This document shows, one piece after another, positions 36,269 to 44,048 of a DNA stretch of 64,000 nt. Source of the stretch: Emticicia agri (GTDB lineage Bacteria; Bacteroidota; Bacteroidia; Cytophagales; Spirosomataceae); the NCBI RefSeq assembly GCF_004168285.1, contig NZ_SEWF01000010.1, forward strand, positions 1 to 64,000, read 5' to 3'. The notes under the pieces are model-generated. The model was not told where the DNA came from, ran no database searches, and was given only the letters and a program-made list of their open reading frames with translations. The position numbers and the translations under genes are program-made. Position 1 is the stretch's first letter; every line of letters starts with the position of its first letter.

Positions 36269-36292
36269 CAGTTTACATATTTGGGTTTATAC

Positions 36293-36300
36293 TATATTTG
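36293..36300 (+). promoter_or_regulatory. Candidate -7 box for the Gfo/Idh/MocA gene
   Basis: TATATTTG matches TAnnTTTG; a GTTTA 18 nt upstream may be a weak -33 element. Start codon is 35 nt downstream. Confidence 0.45.
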
Positions 36301-36334
36301 CAAATGTAATCAATTTCAATGATTCTACCCTACT

Positions 36335-37732
36335 ATGGACAGTTTTTCAAGACGTGATATACTTAAAACATTCGGCTTAACTGCAGGTGGTTTATCTTTT
36401 TTAAACACTGATACTTTTGCCGGAGATTCTATTGATGAACCCATCGAATTACCTCATGATGACCGGTATATCCCGCTCGAAAAACCGGTTACGGCCATTG
36501 TTTTAGGAGCAGGTAACCGGGGCAATGTATATGGGCGTTTTGCACTAGCATTTCCCAATGAATTAGATATAGTGGGTGTAGCAGAACCAATTCCGTTCAG
36601 AAATGATAAGTATGCCAGTGCGCATCAGATAGCAGATAAAAACCGCTTCAAAACCTGGGAAGATGTTTTTAAGGTACCCAAATTTGCCGATGCCATTATT
36701 ATCTCAACACCCGATGACCTGCACTATGGCCCTGCCATGAAAGCCCTCGAAATGGGGTATCATGTATTGCTCGAAAAACCCATTTCACCTTCATATCAGG
36801 AATGTCTGGATATTCTGGCAATGGCAAAGAAAACCAAAAGAATCATAGCCGTTTGCCATGTATTGCGTTATACGCCGTATTTCAGAAAACTGAAAGAAAT
36901 TGCTCAGAGCGGTCAGTTCGGGCAATTGATTAGCGTTAACCATTTAGAGGGAATCGAATATCAGCACATGGCACATTCTTATGTGCGAGGCAACTGGCAC
37001 GTAGCCAAAGATACGAATCCGATTATTCTGGCAAAATCTTGCCACGACCTGGATATTTTACGATGGATTATCGGAAAACCCTGTAAAAGTATAGCCGCCT
37101 ATGGCTCTTTAAGCTGGTTCAGAAAAGAAAATGCACCCGAAGGCAGTACCGAGCGTTGCACCGACGGCTGTAAAGTAGAGCCCGAATGTCCTTTCTCGGC
37201 TTTAAGCATCTATCATAAACAACGCTTACGTATAAGAGTATTGGATGTAACCGATGACCCTGCCAAGCAGGGCGATGAGATTTTAGCAAAACTAAAAACT
37301 TCTCCGTATGGTCGTTGTGTGTATCGAATGAATAACGACCAACCCGACCATTATACGACTTCAATGGAGTTTGAAGGCGGTATTACCGTTAATTTTGCGA
37401 TGGAAGCCTTTACGTCTTTTGAAGCCCGTAAAACCCGTCTGATGTTTTCGCACGGAGAAGTGTGGGGAGACATGGACGAAATCCAGACCTACGATTTCCG
37501 TACCAAACAAAATACCAAATGGCGAGCCAGTAAACTGCCCGAATATAAAACTCAGGCATCAGGCCATGCCGGAGGAGACTATGGCTTAGCCCGCAATTTT
37601 GTACAGGCAGTAGCCCAGAATAAACCCGAATTATTAACATCAACCATTGAAGCCTCCATTGAAAGCCATGTGATGGGTTTTATGGCAGATAAGAGTCGGT
37701 TAGGCAAACAAATGGTAGAAGTAAAAATATAA
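36335..37732 (+). CDS. Tat-exported Gfo/Idh/MocA-family oxidoreductase
   Basis: A 465-residue NAD(P)-dependent sugar/inositol-type dehydrogenase. The N-terminus MDSFSRRDILKTFGLTAGG is a twin-arginine signal, so the enzyme is probably exported with bound cofactor. The Rossmann motif is ITAIV-type (TAIVLGAGNRGNVYG), with the family signature EKPISPSYQECLDIL and the CHVLRYTPYF / SCHDLDILRWI segments containing candidate catalytic His/Asp. Secreted members of this family in Bacteroidota act on glycosides by redox chemistry; the substrate is unknown. It is followed by a lipoprotein gene after 4 nt. Confidence 0.88.
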   Translation: MDSFSRRDILKTFGLTAGGLSFLNTDTFAGDSIDEPIELPHDDRYIPLEKPVTAIVLGAGNRGNVYGRFALAFPNELDIVGVAEPIPFRNDKYASAHQIADKNRFKTWEDVFKVPKFADAIIISTPDDLHYGPAMKALEMGYHVLLEKPISPSYQECLDILAMAKKTKRIIAVCHVLRYTPYFRKLKEIAQSGQFGQLISVNHLEGIEYQHMAHSYVRGNWHVAKDTNPIILAKSCHDLDILRWIIGKPCKSIAAYGSLSWFRKENAPEGSTERCTDGCKVEPECPFSALSIYHKQRLRIRVLDVTDDPAKQGDEILAKLKTSPYGRCVYRMNNDQPDHYTTSMEFEGGITVNFAMEAFTSFEARKTRLMFSHGEVWGDMDEIQTYDFRTKQNTKWRASKLPEYKTQASGHAGGDYGLARNFVQAVAQNKPELLTSTIEASIESHVMGFMADKSRLGKQMVEVKI

Positions 37733-37736
37733 CATA

Positions 37737-38129
37737 ATGCGTAAATTAGTAATTATTGCTTTGCTGGCCTTAGGTGCCTGTAAAAATAAAGAAGCAGATT
37801 TAGGAGATTTTGACTTACAGAGTTTCAAGACCGACAGAGGTGGTTGCGAAGATAAAAGGGTAAAACTGATTGACCCTCTGAAAGCACTCCGACCTAAAAT
37901 ATTAGGTTTAACCGAAAATCAGATTATTGAAAACTTAGGTCGGTACGATTATCAGATTCTGAGTCGTCGGAACGAAAAGGTGTTTGTCTATTTTTTAGAA
38001 AAAGGACCTCAATGCGAGCAGATTCAGAACCCGACCAATGCACGTTCTATGTTACTATATTTCAATGCAGCCAGTTTGGTAAAAGAAGTATCTTTTCAGA
38101 ACGGAGGGATTATTGATACATATAAGTAA
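37737..38129 (+). CDS. Putative lipoprotein of unknown function
   Basis: A 130-residue protein with a short lipoprotein signal (MRKLVIIALLALGAC, lipobox LGAC). Two further cysteines (GGCEDK and GPQCEQ) could form a disulfide. The body includes LGLTENQIIENLGRYDYQILSRRNEKVFVYFLEKG, vaguely like SmpA/OmlA-type (BamE) small outer-membrane folds, but I would not assign it. Starting 4 nt after the oxidoreductase stop, it is probably co-translated with it. The trp promoter follows. Confidence 0.75.
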   Translation: MRKLVIIALLALGACKNKEADLGDFDLQSFKTDRGGCEDKRVKLIDPLKALRPKILGLTENQIIENLGRYDYQILSRRNEKVFVYFLEKGPQCEQIQNPTNARSMLLYFNAASLVKEVSFQNGGIIDTYK

Positions 38130-38195
38130 AATTAATTTTTGTTCAGGGGCTTTTTTTATTCCTTAATCCACCAAATAAAAAAAAACTGAGAAAAT

Positions 38196-38225
38196 TTTGT
38201 TTTTAAAAATTACTCAATACTTTTG
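38196..38225 (+). promoter_or_regulatory. Promoter of the trp operon
   Basis: TTTG (38196-38199), 18 nt, TACTTTTG (38218-38225): an exact Bacteroidota consensus. The expected start near 38230 leaves about 18 nt before the leader-peptide ATG. Confidence 0.75.
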
Positions 38226-38248
38226 TACCAAGATTTTAAACATAGACA

Positions 38249-38308
38249 ATGACTCAACAAAATATCATAGCTAACATCTGGTGGTGGCGTTCTTCCGACA
38301 AAGGATGA
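38249..38308 (+). CDS. trpL: trp operon leader peptide (attenuation peptide)
   Basis: A 19-residue ORF, MTQQNIIANIWWWRSSDKG, with three consecutive Trp codons at 38279-38287 and stop at 38306-38308. It lies between a consensus promoter and a terminator ahead of the trp genes. Trp is a rare residue, so three in a row in a tiny leader ORF is the classic signature of ribosome-mediated attenuation: scarce charged tRNA-Trp stalls the ribosome here and lets the operon be read. No Shine-Dalgarno is visible, as for other genes in the window. Confidence 0.88.
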   Translation: MTQQNIIANIWWWRSSDKG

Positions 38309-38378
38309 ACAGCATAGCTATGTATTGAGTAAAAGATATATTCAGCGGCTTACAGTTCATCCTGTAAGCCGTTTTTTT
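38289..38378 (+). promoter_or_regulatory. trp attenuator: protector, antiterminator and terminator
   Basis: Four segments: 38289-38296 (GTTCTTCC) pairs with 38303-38310 (GGATGAAC, one mismatch) as protector; 38302-38310 pairs perfectly (9 bp) with 38355-38363 as antiterminator; 38346-38355 pairs with 38362-38371 (CGGCTTACAG/CTGTAAGCCG), followed by seven T's, as terminator. The antiterminator takes bases from the terminator loop and both arms, so the two exclude each other. A ribosome stalled on the Trp codons would cover the protector strand and free the antiterminator; one that reaches the stop covers 38302-38310 and permits termination. Confidence 0.88.
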
Positions 38379-38383
38379 GTGCC

Positions 38384-38794
38384 ATGTATTCAAGATTCAT
38401 CTCAAAAATAAGTTACTGGCTCTTTGCTCCTTTACTATCTTTTCTGGTAGTACTGATGGTCATGACAGCCTTACAAGAACTCTGGATTGGGACAATAATC
38501 CTTTTAGCCACAGCTGCGCTGATTCTGAGTTTCTTATTGAGAACTTATTATCAGATTGAGGGCAACATGCTGAGAATTGTATGCGGATTTCTGATTAATC
38601 AGGAAATTGACATAAAAAAGATACGAAAAATAGTAAAAACAGATAATCCGGTCAGTTCTCCGGCTTTATCGGTAAAAGATAGAATTGAGATTTATTACGA
38701 CAAATATGATTCTGTGATTATTTCGCCCGAACGGCAGGCAGAATTCATCCAATCACTGAAACTGATAAATGCAAATATTAGCACAAACCTCTGA
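38384..38794 (+). CDS. PH-domain-like membrane protein, first gene of the trp operon
   Basis: A 136-residue protein with two N-terminal membrane helices (YWLFAPLLSFLVVLMVMTALQ and LWIGTIILLATAALILSFLL) and a C-terminal bacterial PH-like domain (YQIEGNMLRIVCGFLINQEIDIKKIRKIVKT..., KDRIEIYYDKYDSVIISPERQAEFIQSL), the arrangement of the YyaB-like family. It starts 5 nt after the attenuator's T-tract and ends 4 nt before trpE, so it is under the trp attenuator. No link of this family to tryptophan is known to me. Confidence 0.75.
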   Translation: MYSRFISKISYWLFAPLLSFLVVLMVMTALQELWIGTIILLATAALILSFLLRTYYQIEGNMLRIVCGFLINQEIDIKKIRKIVKTDNPVSSPALSVKDRIEIYYDKYDSVIISPERQAEFIQSLKLINANISTNL

Positions 38795-38798
38795 CACA

Positions 38799-40223
38799 AT
38801 GCAAAAGTTTGGTATAACAACCCGATACAAACGTTTACTGGCCGATATGCTTACGCCTGTCGGTATTTTTCAAAGAATCCGTAATCAATACCCTCATTCG
38901 GTTATTCTCGAAAGTGCCGATTACCACGCCATGCACAATAGTTTCAGCTATATCGCCTGCGACGAAGTAGCCAGTTTTCAATTAGACAACGATGTTGTTA
39001 CCCAGAGATTCCCTAACGGCACTAAAAGCGAGTTTCCATTAGCTAAGCGTAAAGATGCCGTAGGTATATTGCAGGATTTTGCTGCCAAATTTGAAATGCC
39101 TAAAAGCGAGTTTTCTTTTATCACTAATGGTCTGTTCGGGCATATTACTTACGATTCGGTTGAATATTTTGAAGACATAGAAATTCAGGAAAAAAGTGCT
39201 GAAACTACTATTCCGCAAATTCTGTACAGGGTATATCGGTATGTAATTGCTATCAACCATTTCAAAGACGAGTTATATATTTTTGAACATACTTATACGC
39301 CTGAAGGCCAAGAACCTCAACCGGATAAAGAAGGCCTGGAAAAGTTAGAGTTTTTTGTCAAAAACCCTAAAGTAACCACGTCAAAATTCAAAGCTGACGA
39401 CGATGAATCGACCAATATCAATGATGATGATATGCGTGAAATTATCAGGAAATGTATTGGGCATTGTTTACGTGGCGATGTATTCCAGATAGTACCTTCA
39501 AGACGCTTTTCAAGAAAATATGAGGGCGACGATTTCAACGTTTATCGTGCGCTCCGCTCAATTAATCCTTCCCCTTATTTGTTTTATTTTGATGGAGGTA
39601 ATTACCATATTTTCGGAAGTTCGCCTGAAAAGCAGATTTATATTAAAGATGGTCAGGCTGAAATTCATCCGATTGCGGGTACTTTCAGACGTACCGGCGA
39701 TGATGAAAGCGATGCCGAATTAGCACGCCAGTTACATGCCGACCCTAAAGAATCAGCCGAACACGTCATGCTGGTCGATTTAGCCCGTAACGATTTATCC
39801 AGAAGTTCAGACGCTGTAAAAGTAGATATTTTTAAAGAAGTACAATTTTATAGCCACGTGATTCATCTGGTATCGAAAGTAACCGGACAAATGCACAAAG
39901 GTACAAACCCTTTACAGTTAGTAGCAGATACTTTTCCGGCAGGAACACTCTCGGGAGCACCCAAGCACAATGCTATGACAATTATTAACCGATTTGAACC
40001 AACCAACCGGAGTATCTATGGCGGTGCCATTGGTTTTATGGATTTCAAAGGTAATTTCAATCATGCCATTGCTATCCGTACATTTTTAAGCAAAAACAAT
40101 ACGCTTTATTATCAGGCAGGTATGGGCATTGTAGCAAAATCAGACATAGAATTAGAAATGAAAGAAATTCATCTGAAATTAGCTGCCCTAAGAAAAGCAA
40201 TTGAAATGGCGAGCGAGATATAG
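38799..40223 (+). CDS. trpE: Anthranilate synthase component I
   Basis: Converts chorismate to anthranilate using ammonia from TrpG. 474 residues from the ATG at 38799 (an alternative ATG at 38769 overlaps the PH-domain gene). The Trp feedback motif is VILESADYH near residue 30. The chorismate-binding domain shows QIVPSRRFSRKY, PSPYLFYFDGGNYHIFGSSPE, HPIAGTFRRTGDDESDAEL, DLARNDLSRSS and TFPAGTLSGAPKHNA. Long-range regulation is by the upstream attenuator, and by direct Trp inhibition as inferred from the motif. Confidence 0.96.
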   Translation: MQKFGITTRYKRLLADMLTPVGIFQRIRNQYPHSVILESADYHAMHNSFSYIACDEVASFQLDNDVVTQRFPNGTKSEFPLAKRKDAVGILQDFAAKFEMPKSEFSFITNGLFGHITYDSVEYFEDIEIQEKSAETTIPQILYRVYRYVIAINHFKDELYIFEHTYTPEGQEPQPDKEGLEKLEFFVKNPKVTTSKFKADDDESTNINDDDMREIIRKCIGHCLRGDVFQIVPSRRFSRKYEGDDFNVYRALRSINPSPYLFYFDGGNYHIFGSSPEKQIYIKDGQAEIHPIAGTFRRTGDDESDAELARQLHADPKESAEHVMLVDLARNDLSRSSDAVKVDIFKEVQFYSHVIHLVSKVTGQMHKGTNPLQLVADTFPAGTLSGAPKHNAMTIINRFEPTNRSIYGGAIGFMDFKGNFNHAIAIRTFLSKNNTLYYQAGMGIVAKSDIELEMKEIHLKLAALRKAIEMASEI

Positions 40224-40318
40224 AGTATGGGAAAAGGGGGAACGGAAAATGGAAAAATTAATCACTCATTCACACAATCACTCATTCACTCAATAGTCAA
40301 TTAGTTATTAATAAAAAT
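40224..40318 (+). repeat. Low-complexity trpE-trpG spacer with short repeats
   Basis: The 95-nt gap holds GGGAAAAGGGGGAACGGAAA and a purine tract, then CACTCATTCA at 40264 and again at 40280, with ACTCATTCACTCAAT following. The purine-rich part resembles the GAGAAAGGAACATGGAAAA block at 10.0 kb. No ORF or terminator-like stem is seen. Confidence 0.45.
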
Positions 40319-40885
40319 ATGAAAATTCTGGTTCTTGATAATTATGATTCATTCGTTTATAACCTGGTCTATATTCTGAAAGACCTGGGTGGGAACGTAG
40401 ATGTATTCAGAAACGATAAAATAACTTTAGATGAAGTAGCCCAATACGATAAAATCCTGCTTTCGCCCGGGCCTGGTATTCCTGAGGAAGCGGGAATCAT
40501 GATTGACCTGATTAAAGAATATGCCCCTACGAAAAGTATTTTTGGGGTGTGTTTAGGCCATCAGGCCATCGGCGAAGCATTTGGGGCTAAACTACACAAT
40601 ATGGGCGATGTGCTACATGGAGTTACCACTTCTTGTATCATTACGGATAAAGAAGAAAAACTTTTTCAGGGTGTACCCGAAAAAATAGAGGTTTGCCGCT
40701 ACCATTCATGGACGGTTGTTCCTGAAACCATGCCCGAAGAACTAAAAGTAACCGCCATTGACGAAAAAGGGTTTGTGATGGCAGAAGCGCATAGTAAATA
40801 TGATGTAAGGGGGGTACAGTTTCATCCAGAGGCTTATCTCACCCAACATGGCGTAAAAATGGTTGAAAACTGGTTAAAAAATTAA
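40319..40885 (+). CDS. trpG: Anthranilate synthase component II (glutamine amidotransferase)
   Basis: A 188-residue class-I glutamine amidotransferase supplying ammonia to TrpE. Triad: Cys78 in FGVCLGHQAIGEAFGA, His169 and Glu171 in VQFHPEAYLTQHG. The oxyanion region LLSPGPGIPEEAG is present. Homologues can also serve as PabA for folate, but the operon position argues for TrpG. It is 14 nt before trpD. Confidence 0.95.
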   Translation: MKILVLDNYDSFVYNLVYILKDLGGNVDVFRNDKITLDEVAQYDKILLSPGPGIPEEAGIMIDLIKEYAPTKSIFGVCLGHQAIGEAFGAKLHNMGDVLHGVTTSCIITDKEEKLFQGVPEKIEVCRYHSWTVVPETMPEELKVTAIDEKGFVMAEAHSKYDVRGVQFHPEAYLTQHGVKMVENWLKN

Positions 40886-40899
40886 TTTGTCCAAATCCC

Positions 40900-41886
40900 A
40901 TGAAACAGTATTTGCAGATTTTATTGCAGGGTCAACCCTTATCAACTCAGGAAGCTAAAGAAGCCCTGTTGACTATAGGCAAAGGAGAAAGCAATCACTC
41001 ACAGATTGCCGCTTTTCTGATGGGGATTCAGATGAGAGGCGTTACGGTAGAAGAGTTAGAGGGTTTTCAACAAGCCATGCTTGAACTGGCAGTGCCTATT
41101 GATTTATCTGATTTTGACCCGATGGACGTATGCGGTACAGGTGGCGACGGGAAAGATACATTCAATATTTCTACTACTTCGGCATTTGTAGTAGCCGGAG
41201 CAGGGCAAGCCATTGCCAAGCATGGGAATCATGGGGTATCTTCTGCGGTGGGTTCAAGTACTGTTTTAGAGTATTTAGGCGTTCAGTTTACCAACGATAT
41301 TGATTTTCTGAAACGCAGGATTGAAACGGCAGGTATTTGTTATATGCACGCCCCCCTATTTCATCCGGCTATGAAATATGTAGCACCTATCCGTAAAGAA
41401 TTAGCCTTGAAAACCTTTTTCAATATGTTAGGACCCTTGTTGAATCCGGCTAAAGTGCAGAAACAATTAACTGGAGTATATGATATGAAAGTGTTTGATT
41501 TATATACACAATTATTCAACCGGACAGCCTCACAGTTTGGTATCATACACGATTTAGGCGGATACGACGAAATTTCTTTTACGAACGATTTTAATATAGG
41601 TACCCGTTACGGCGTATTTGTTCATTCTCCTTCGCATTTTAGTTTTGATTTAACCGAGCAATCTGACTTACACGGAGGCAATACCCTTGAAGATTCAGCT
41701 AATATTCTGATAAATATCCTCGAAAACAAAGGTACACCCGCACAAACCAATGTGGTATTAGCCAATGCCGGAGTAGCTTTGAGTGTAGCCAGAGGTATCA
41801 GTATTTTAGAGGGCATTGCGCAGGCTAAAGAATCTTTGGAAAGTAAAAAAGCCTTAAATTGCTTAAAAAAACTCGTTGAGCCATGA
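40900..41886 (+). CDS. trpD: Anthranilate phosphoribosyltransferase
   Basis: Transfers phosphoribose from PRPP to anthranilate. 328 residues. PRPP-binding motif VCGTGGDGKDTFNISTTSAFV near residue 77, KHGNHGVSSAVGSSTVLEYLG, and FFNMLGPLLNPAKVQKQLTGVY are characteristic. Its stop overlaps the next start by 4 nt (ATGA), so the Uma2 gene is translationally coupled to it. Confidence 0.95.
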   Translation: MKQYLQILLQGQPLSTQEAKEALLTIGKGESNHSQIAAFLMGIQMRGVTVEELEGFQQAMLELAVPIDLSDFDPMDVCGTGGDGKDTFNISTTSAFVVAGAGQAIAKHGNHGVSSAVGSSTVLEYLGVQFTNDIDFLKRRIETAGICYMHAPLFHPAMKYVAPIRKELALKTFFNMLGPLLNPAKVQKQLTGVYDMKVFDLYTQLFNRTASQFGIIHDLGGYDEISFTNDFNIGTRYGVFVHSPSHFSFDLTEQSDLHGGNTLEDSANILINILENKGTPAQTNVVLANAGVALSVARGISILEGIAQAKESLESKKALNCLKKLVEP

Positions 41887-42470
41887 ACAAGATAGAGGAC
41901 TTAGACCTGAATGGTGTTTATACCTATGCCGATTATCTGAAATGGGCATTTGATGAAACCGTAGAAATTATCAAAGGGCGCGTATTTAAGATGTCTCCTG
42001 CACCAAATTTAAAACATCAGAGAGTTTCTTTAAATCTTACGCTCGAATTTGGCAATTTCTTTAAGAAAACGCCTTGCCATTTGTTTGCTGCTCCTTTTGA
42101 TGTGCGACTTACCCGCTCGAAAAAGAGTAATTCAGATAAAATTTACACGGTTGTTCAGCCTGATTTATGTGTGATTTGTGATGATGAAAAATTAGATGAA
42201 CAGGGCTGTGTGGGCGCTCCTGATTTGATTATCGAAATTCTTTCACCGGGTAATACCCAAAAAGAAATGAAAGACAAATTTGAAGTGTATCAGGAAAACG
42301 GAGTGAAAGAATACTGGTTAGTAGAACCTAACGATAAGGCAGTATTTGTCTATGTATTAAACGATAAAGGAAAATACATTGGCCTACAACCATTTACAGA
42401 AGATGATTTTATCAGTTCAACAATATTTCCTGAATTGTCCATAAGTTTAAAAGAAGTTTTTGCAGAATAG
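41883..42470 (+). CDS. Uma2-family (DUF820) putative nuclease embedded in the trp operon
   Basis: A 195-residue PD-(D/E)XK-fold protein: MSPAPNLKHQRVSLNLTLEFGNFF, then VVQPDLCVICDDEKLDEQGCVGAPDLIIEILSPGN and DKFEVYQENGVKEYWLVEP, the usual acidic/Lys active-site positions of the Uma2 family. Such proteins are abundant in cyanobacteria and some Bacteroidota; function is unproven, though nuclease activity is predicted. It starts within the trpD stop (ATGA) and ends 12 nt before trpC, so it is fully integrated in the trp transcript. It may have been acquired recently. Confidence 0.85.
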   Translation: MNKIEDLDLNGVYTYADYLKWAFDETVEIIKGRVFKMSPAPNLKHQRVSLNLTLEFGNFFKKTPCHLFAAPFDVRLTRSKKSNSDKIYTVVQPDLCVICDDEKLDEQGCVGAPDLIIEILSPGNTQKEMKDKFEVYQENGVKEYWLVEPNDKAVFVYVLNDKGKYIGLQPFTEDDFISSTIFPELSISLKEVFAE

Positions 42471-42482
42471 CAATTATATACC

Positions 42483-43271
42483 ATGACCATTTTAGATAAA
42501 ATAGTTGCCCGTAAAGCCATTGAAGTAGCAGAAGCCAAATCGACTATTTCGATAGAAGATTTAGCAAAAGAGCCGCTTTTTTCAAGAAAAACCGTTTCAC
42601 TTAGTACAAGATTATCTACTGTGGGGTCTTCGGGTATCGTAGCTGAACATAAGCGTAAATCTCCCTCAAAAGGAATTATCAATGACCAACTAACCGTTGA
42701 ATTTGTTACGAATGGCTATGCCACAGCAGGGGCAGCAGGGCTATCGGTACTGACTGATGCGGATTTTTTTGGTGGCACCAAAGAAGATTTACATAAAGCC
42801 CGGGTAGCCAACCCGGATACCCCAATCCTGAGAAAAGACTTCATGATTGATACCTATCAAATCTATGAAGCCAAAGCCTGGGGTGCCGATGTTATCTTAT
42901 TAATTGCGGCTTGTCTTAGCCCTGCACAGATAGAAGAACTTAGCCGGAAAGCCCATGAAATAGGCTTAGAGGTATTATTAGAGATTCATGATGAAGAAGA
43001 ATTACAAAGAAGCCCTTTAGAGAATGTAGATATTATTGGGGTAAACAATAGAAATCTGAAAAACTTTGCCGAGAACAACGTGAACGCCTCTTTAGCACTG
43101 GCCGACAAAATTCCTGCAAGGATTGTGAAGATTTCTGAAAGTTGTATTAGTCAGCCCGAAACAATCAATCAATTAAAAGCTGTCGGATATAAAGGTTTTC
43201 TGATTGGTGAGACCTTTATGAAAGATGAGAATCCGGGCGCAAAACTCGCTGAATTTATTGCTAAAATCTAA
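42483..43271 (+). CDS. trpC: Indole-3-glycerol phosphate synthase
   Basis: A 262-residue TIM-barrel enzyme that closes the indole ring from CdRP. Motifs: IVAEHKRKSPSKGII (catalytic Glu and Lys), LSVLTDADFFGGTKEDL, PILRKDFMIDTYQIYEAKAWGADVILLI, VLLEIHDEEEL, IIGVNNRNLKNF, and ISESCIS near the end. It is a monofunctional TrpC, with TrpF encoded separately after an unusually long 108-nt gap. Confidence 0.95.
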   Translation: MTILDKIVARKAIEVAEAKSTISIEDLAKEPLFSRKTVSLSTRLSTVGSSGIVAEHKRKSPSKGIINDQLTVEFVTNGYATAGAAGLSVLTDADFFGGTKEDLHKARVANPDTPILRKDFMIDTYQIYEAKAWGADVILLIAACLSPAQIEELSRKAHEIGLEVLLEIHDEEELQRSPLENVDIIGVNNRNLKNFAENNVNASLALADKIPARIVKISESCISQPETINQLKAVGYKGFLIGETFMKDENPGAKLAEFIAKI

Positions 43272-43277
43272 GAAAAA

Positions 43278-43343
43278 ATGTTAATTTTGACGTCTTTTTA
43301 TAGGTTTTTCTACAATTCATGCTTTTGTCCCGAGTATGAGTAA
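43278..43343 (+). CDS. Possible aromatic-rich short ORF before trpF
   Basis: A 21-codon ORF, MLILTSFYRFFYNSCFCPEYE (written in parts: MLILTSFYRF, FYNSCFCPEYE), starts 6 nt after the trpC stop and ends 6 nt before a terminator-like hairpin. Seven of 21 residues are Phe or Tyr and none is Trp. Position recalls leader peptides, but the T-rich DNA alone would give many Phe codons, so coding is unproven. Confidence 0.25.
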   Translation: MLILTSFYRFFYNSCFCPEYE

Positions 43344-43349
43344 AATTAA

Positions 43350-43379
43350 ATTTCCTTTGGGGGCAAGGAAATATTTTTT
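43350..43379 (+). terminator. Terminator-like hairpin abutting the trpF start codon
   Basis: Stem ATTTCCTT / AAGGAAAT (43350-43357 with 43365-43372), loop TGGGGGC, then ATTTTTT and directly the trpF ATG at 43380. An internal attenuation or processing site between trpC and trpF is possible. Confidence 0.5.
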
Positions 43380-44018
43380 ATGAAACTGAAAGTATGTGGC
43401 ATGCGTGATGCCGAAAACATTAAAGCACTTGCTGAGCTGAAACCAGATTTTATCGGCTTTATTTTTTATGATAAATCACCAAGATTTGCAGGGAATCAGT
43501 TAGACGTTGAAGTAGTTCAGTCTATACCCAGAGAAATCAGAAAAGTAGGTGTGTTTGTAAATGCAACTGTAGATTATATTTTGCAAAGTGTAAAAAAGTA
43601 TAATCTTCAGTACGTACAGCTTCATGGCAACGAAACACCAGATTTTTGTAAAAGTTTACGATTAAAAGGTGTAAACATCATTAAGGCATTCCGGTTAGAT
43701 GAATCATTCATTTTCAGTCAGCTAAACAACTACAAGCCGCACGTCGATTTCTTTTTGTTTGATGCCAAAGGAGATGGCTACGGTGGCAATGGCGTAACAT
43801 TTGACTGGAACATTCTGAAAAAATACGATAACCAGAAGCCTTATTTTTTGGCCGGAGGTATCAGCCTTGAGAATTTAGATGAACTGTCAACCATTACGCC
43901 AAAACCTTATGCCTTTGATGTAAACAGCAAATTTGAGCTTGAACCCGGTGTAAAAGACATCGAAAAAATAGCAGAACTGATTGCCAAAATGCGTGAACGG
44001 AAAAGTGTACAGGTATGA
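43380..44018 (+). CDS. trpF: Phosphoribosylanthranilate isomerase
   Basis: A 212-residue TIM-barrel enzyme converting PRA to CdRP. Motifs: LKVCGMRDAENI with the catalytic cysteine (Cys6), DFIGFIFYDKSPRF, VQLHGNETPDFC, FDAKGDGYGGNGVTFDW (catalytic Asp and phosphate loop), FLAGGISLENL and VNSKFELEPGVKD. The last motif is usually VSSGVE..PGVKD, so the phosphate-binding loop is slightly divergent. It starts right after a terminator-like hairpin and is 30 nt from trpB. Confidence 0.94.
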   Translation: MKLKVCGMRDAENIKALAELKPDFIGFIFYDKSPRFAGNQLDVEVVQSIPREIRKVGVFVNATVDYILQSVKKYNLQYVQLHGNETPDFCKSLRLKGVNIIKAFRLDESFIFSQLNNYKPHVDFFLFDAKGDGYGGNGVTFDWNILKKYDNQKPYFLAGGISLENLDELSTITPKPYAFDVNSKFELEPGVKDIEKIAELIAKMRERKSVQV

Positions 44019-44048
44019 TAAAAGAATTACGATAGAAAACTTAATACA

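Noticed and set aside
38266-38322. CATAGCTA/TAGCTATG pairing (38266-38273 with 38315-38322) as the main trp regulatory stem
   Set aside because: A perfect 8-bp pairing exists and may add to the structure, but it encloses the whole Trp-codon region and explains the switch less well than the local protector hairpin.
40264-40300. Possible CRISPR-like repeats in the trpE-trpG spacer
   Set aside because: Only two or three short, unevenly spaced CACTCATTCA words; no repeat-spacer pattern and no cas genes.
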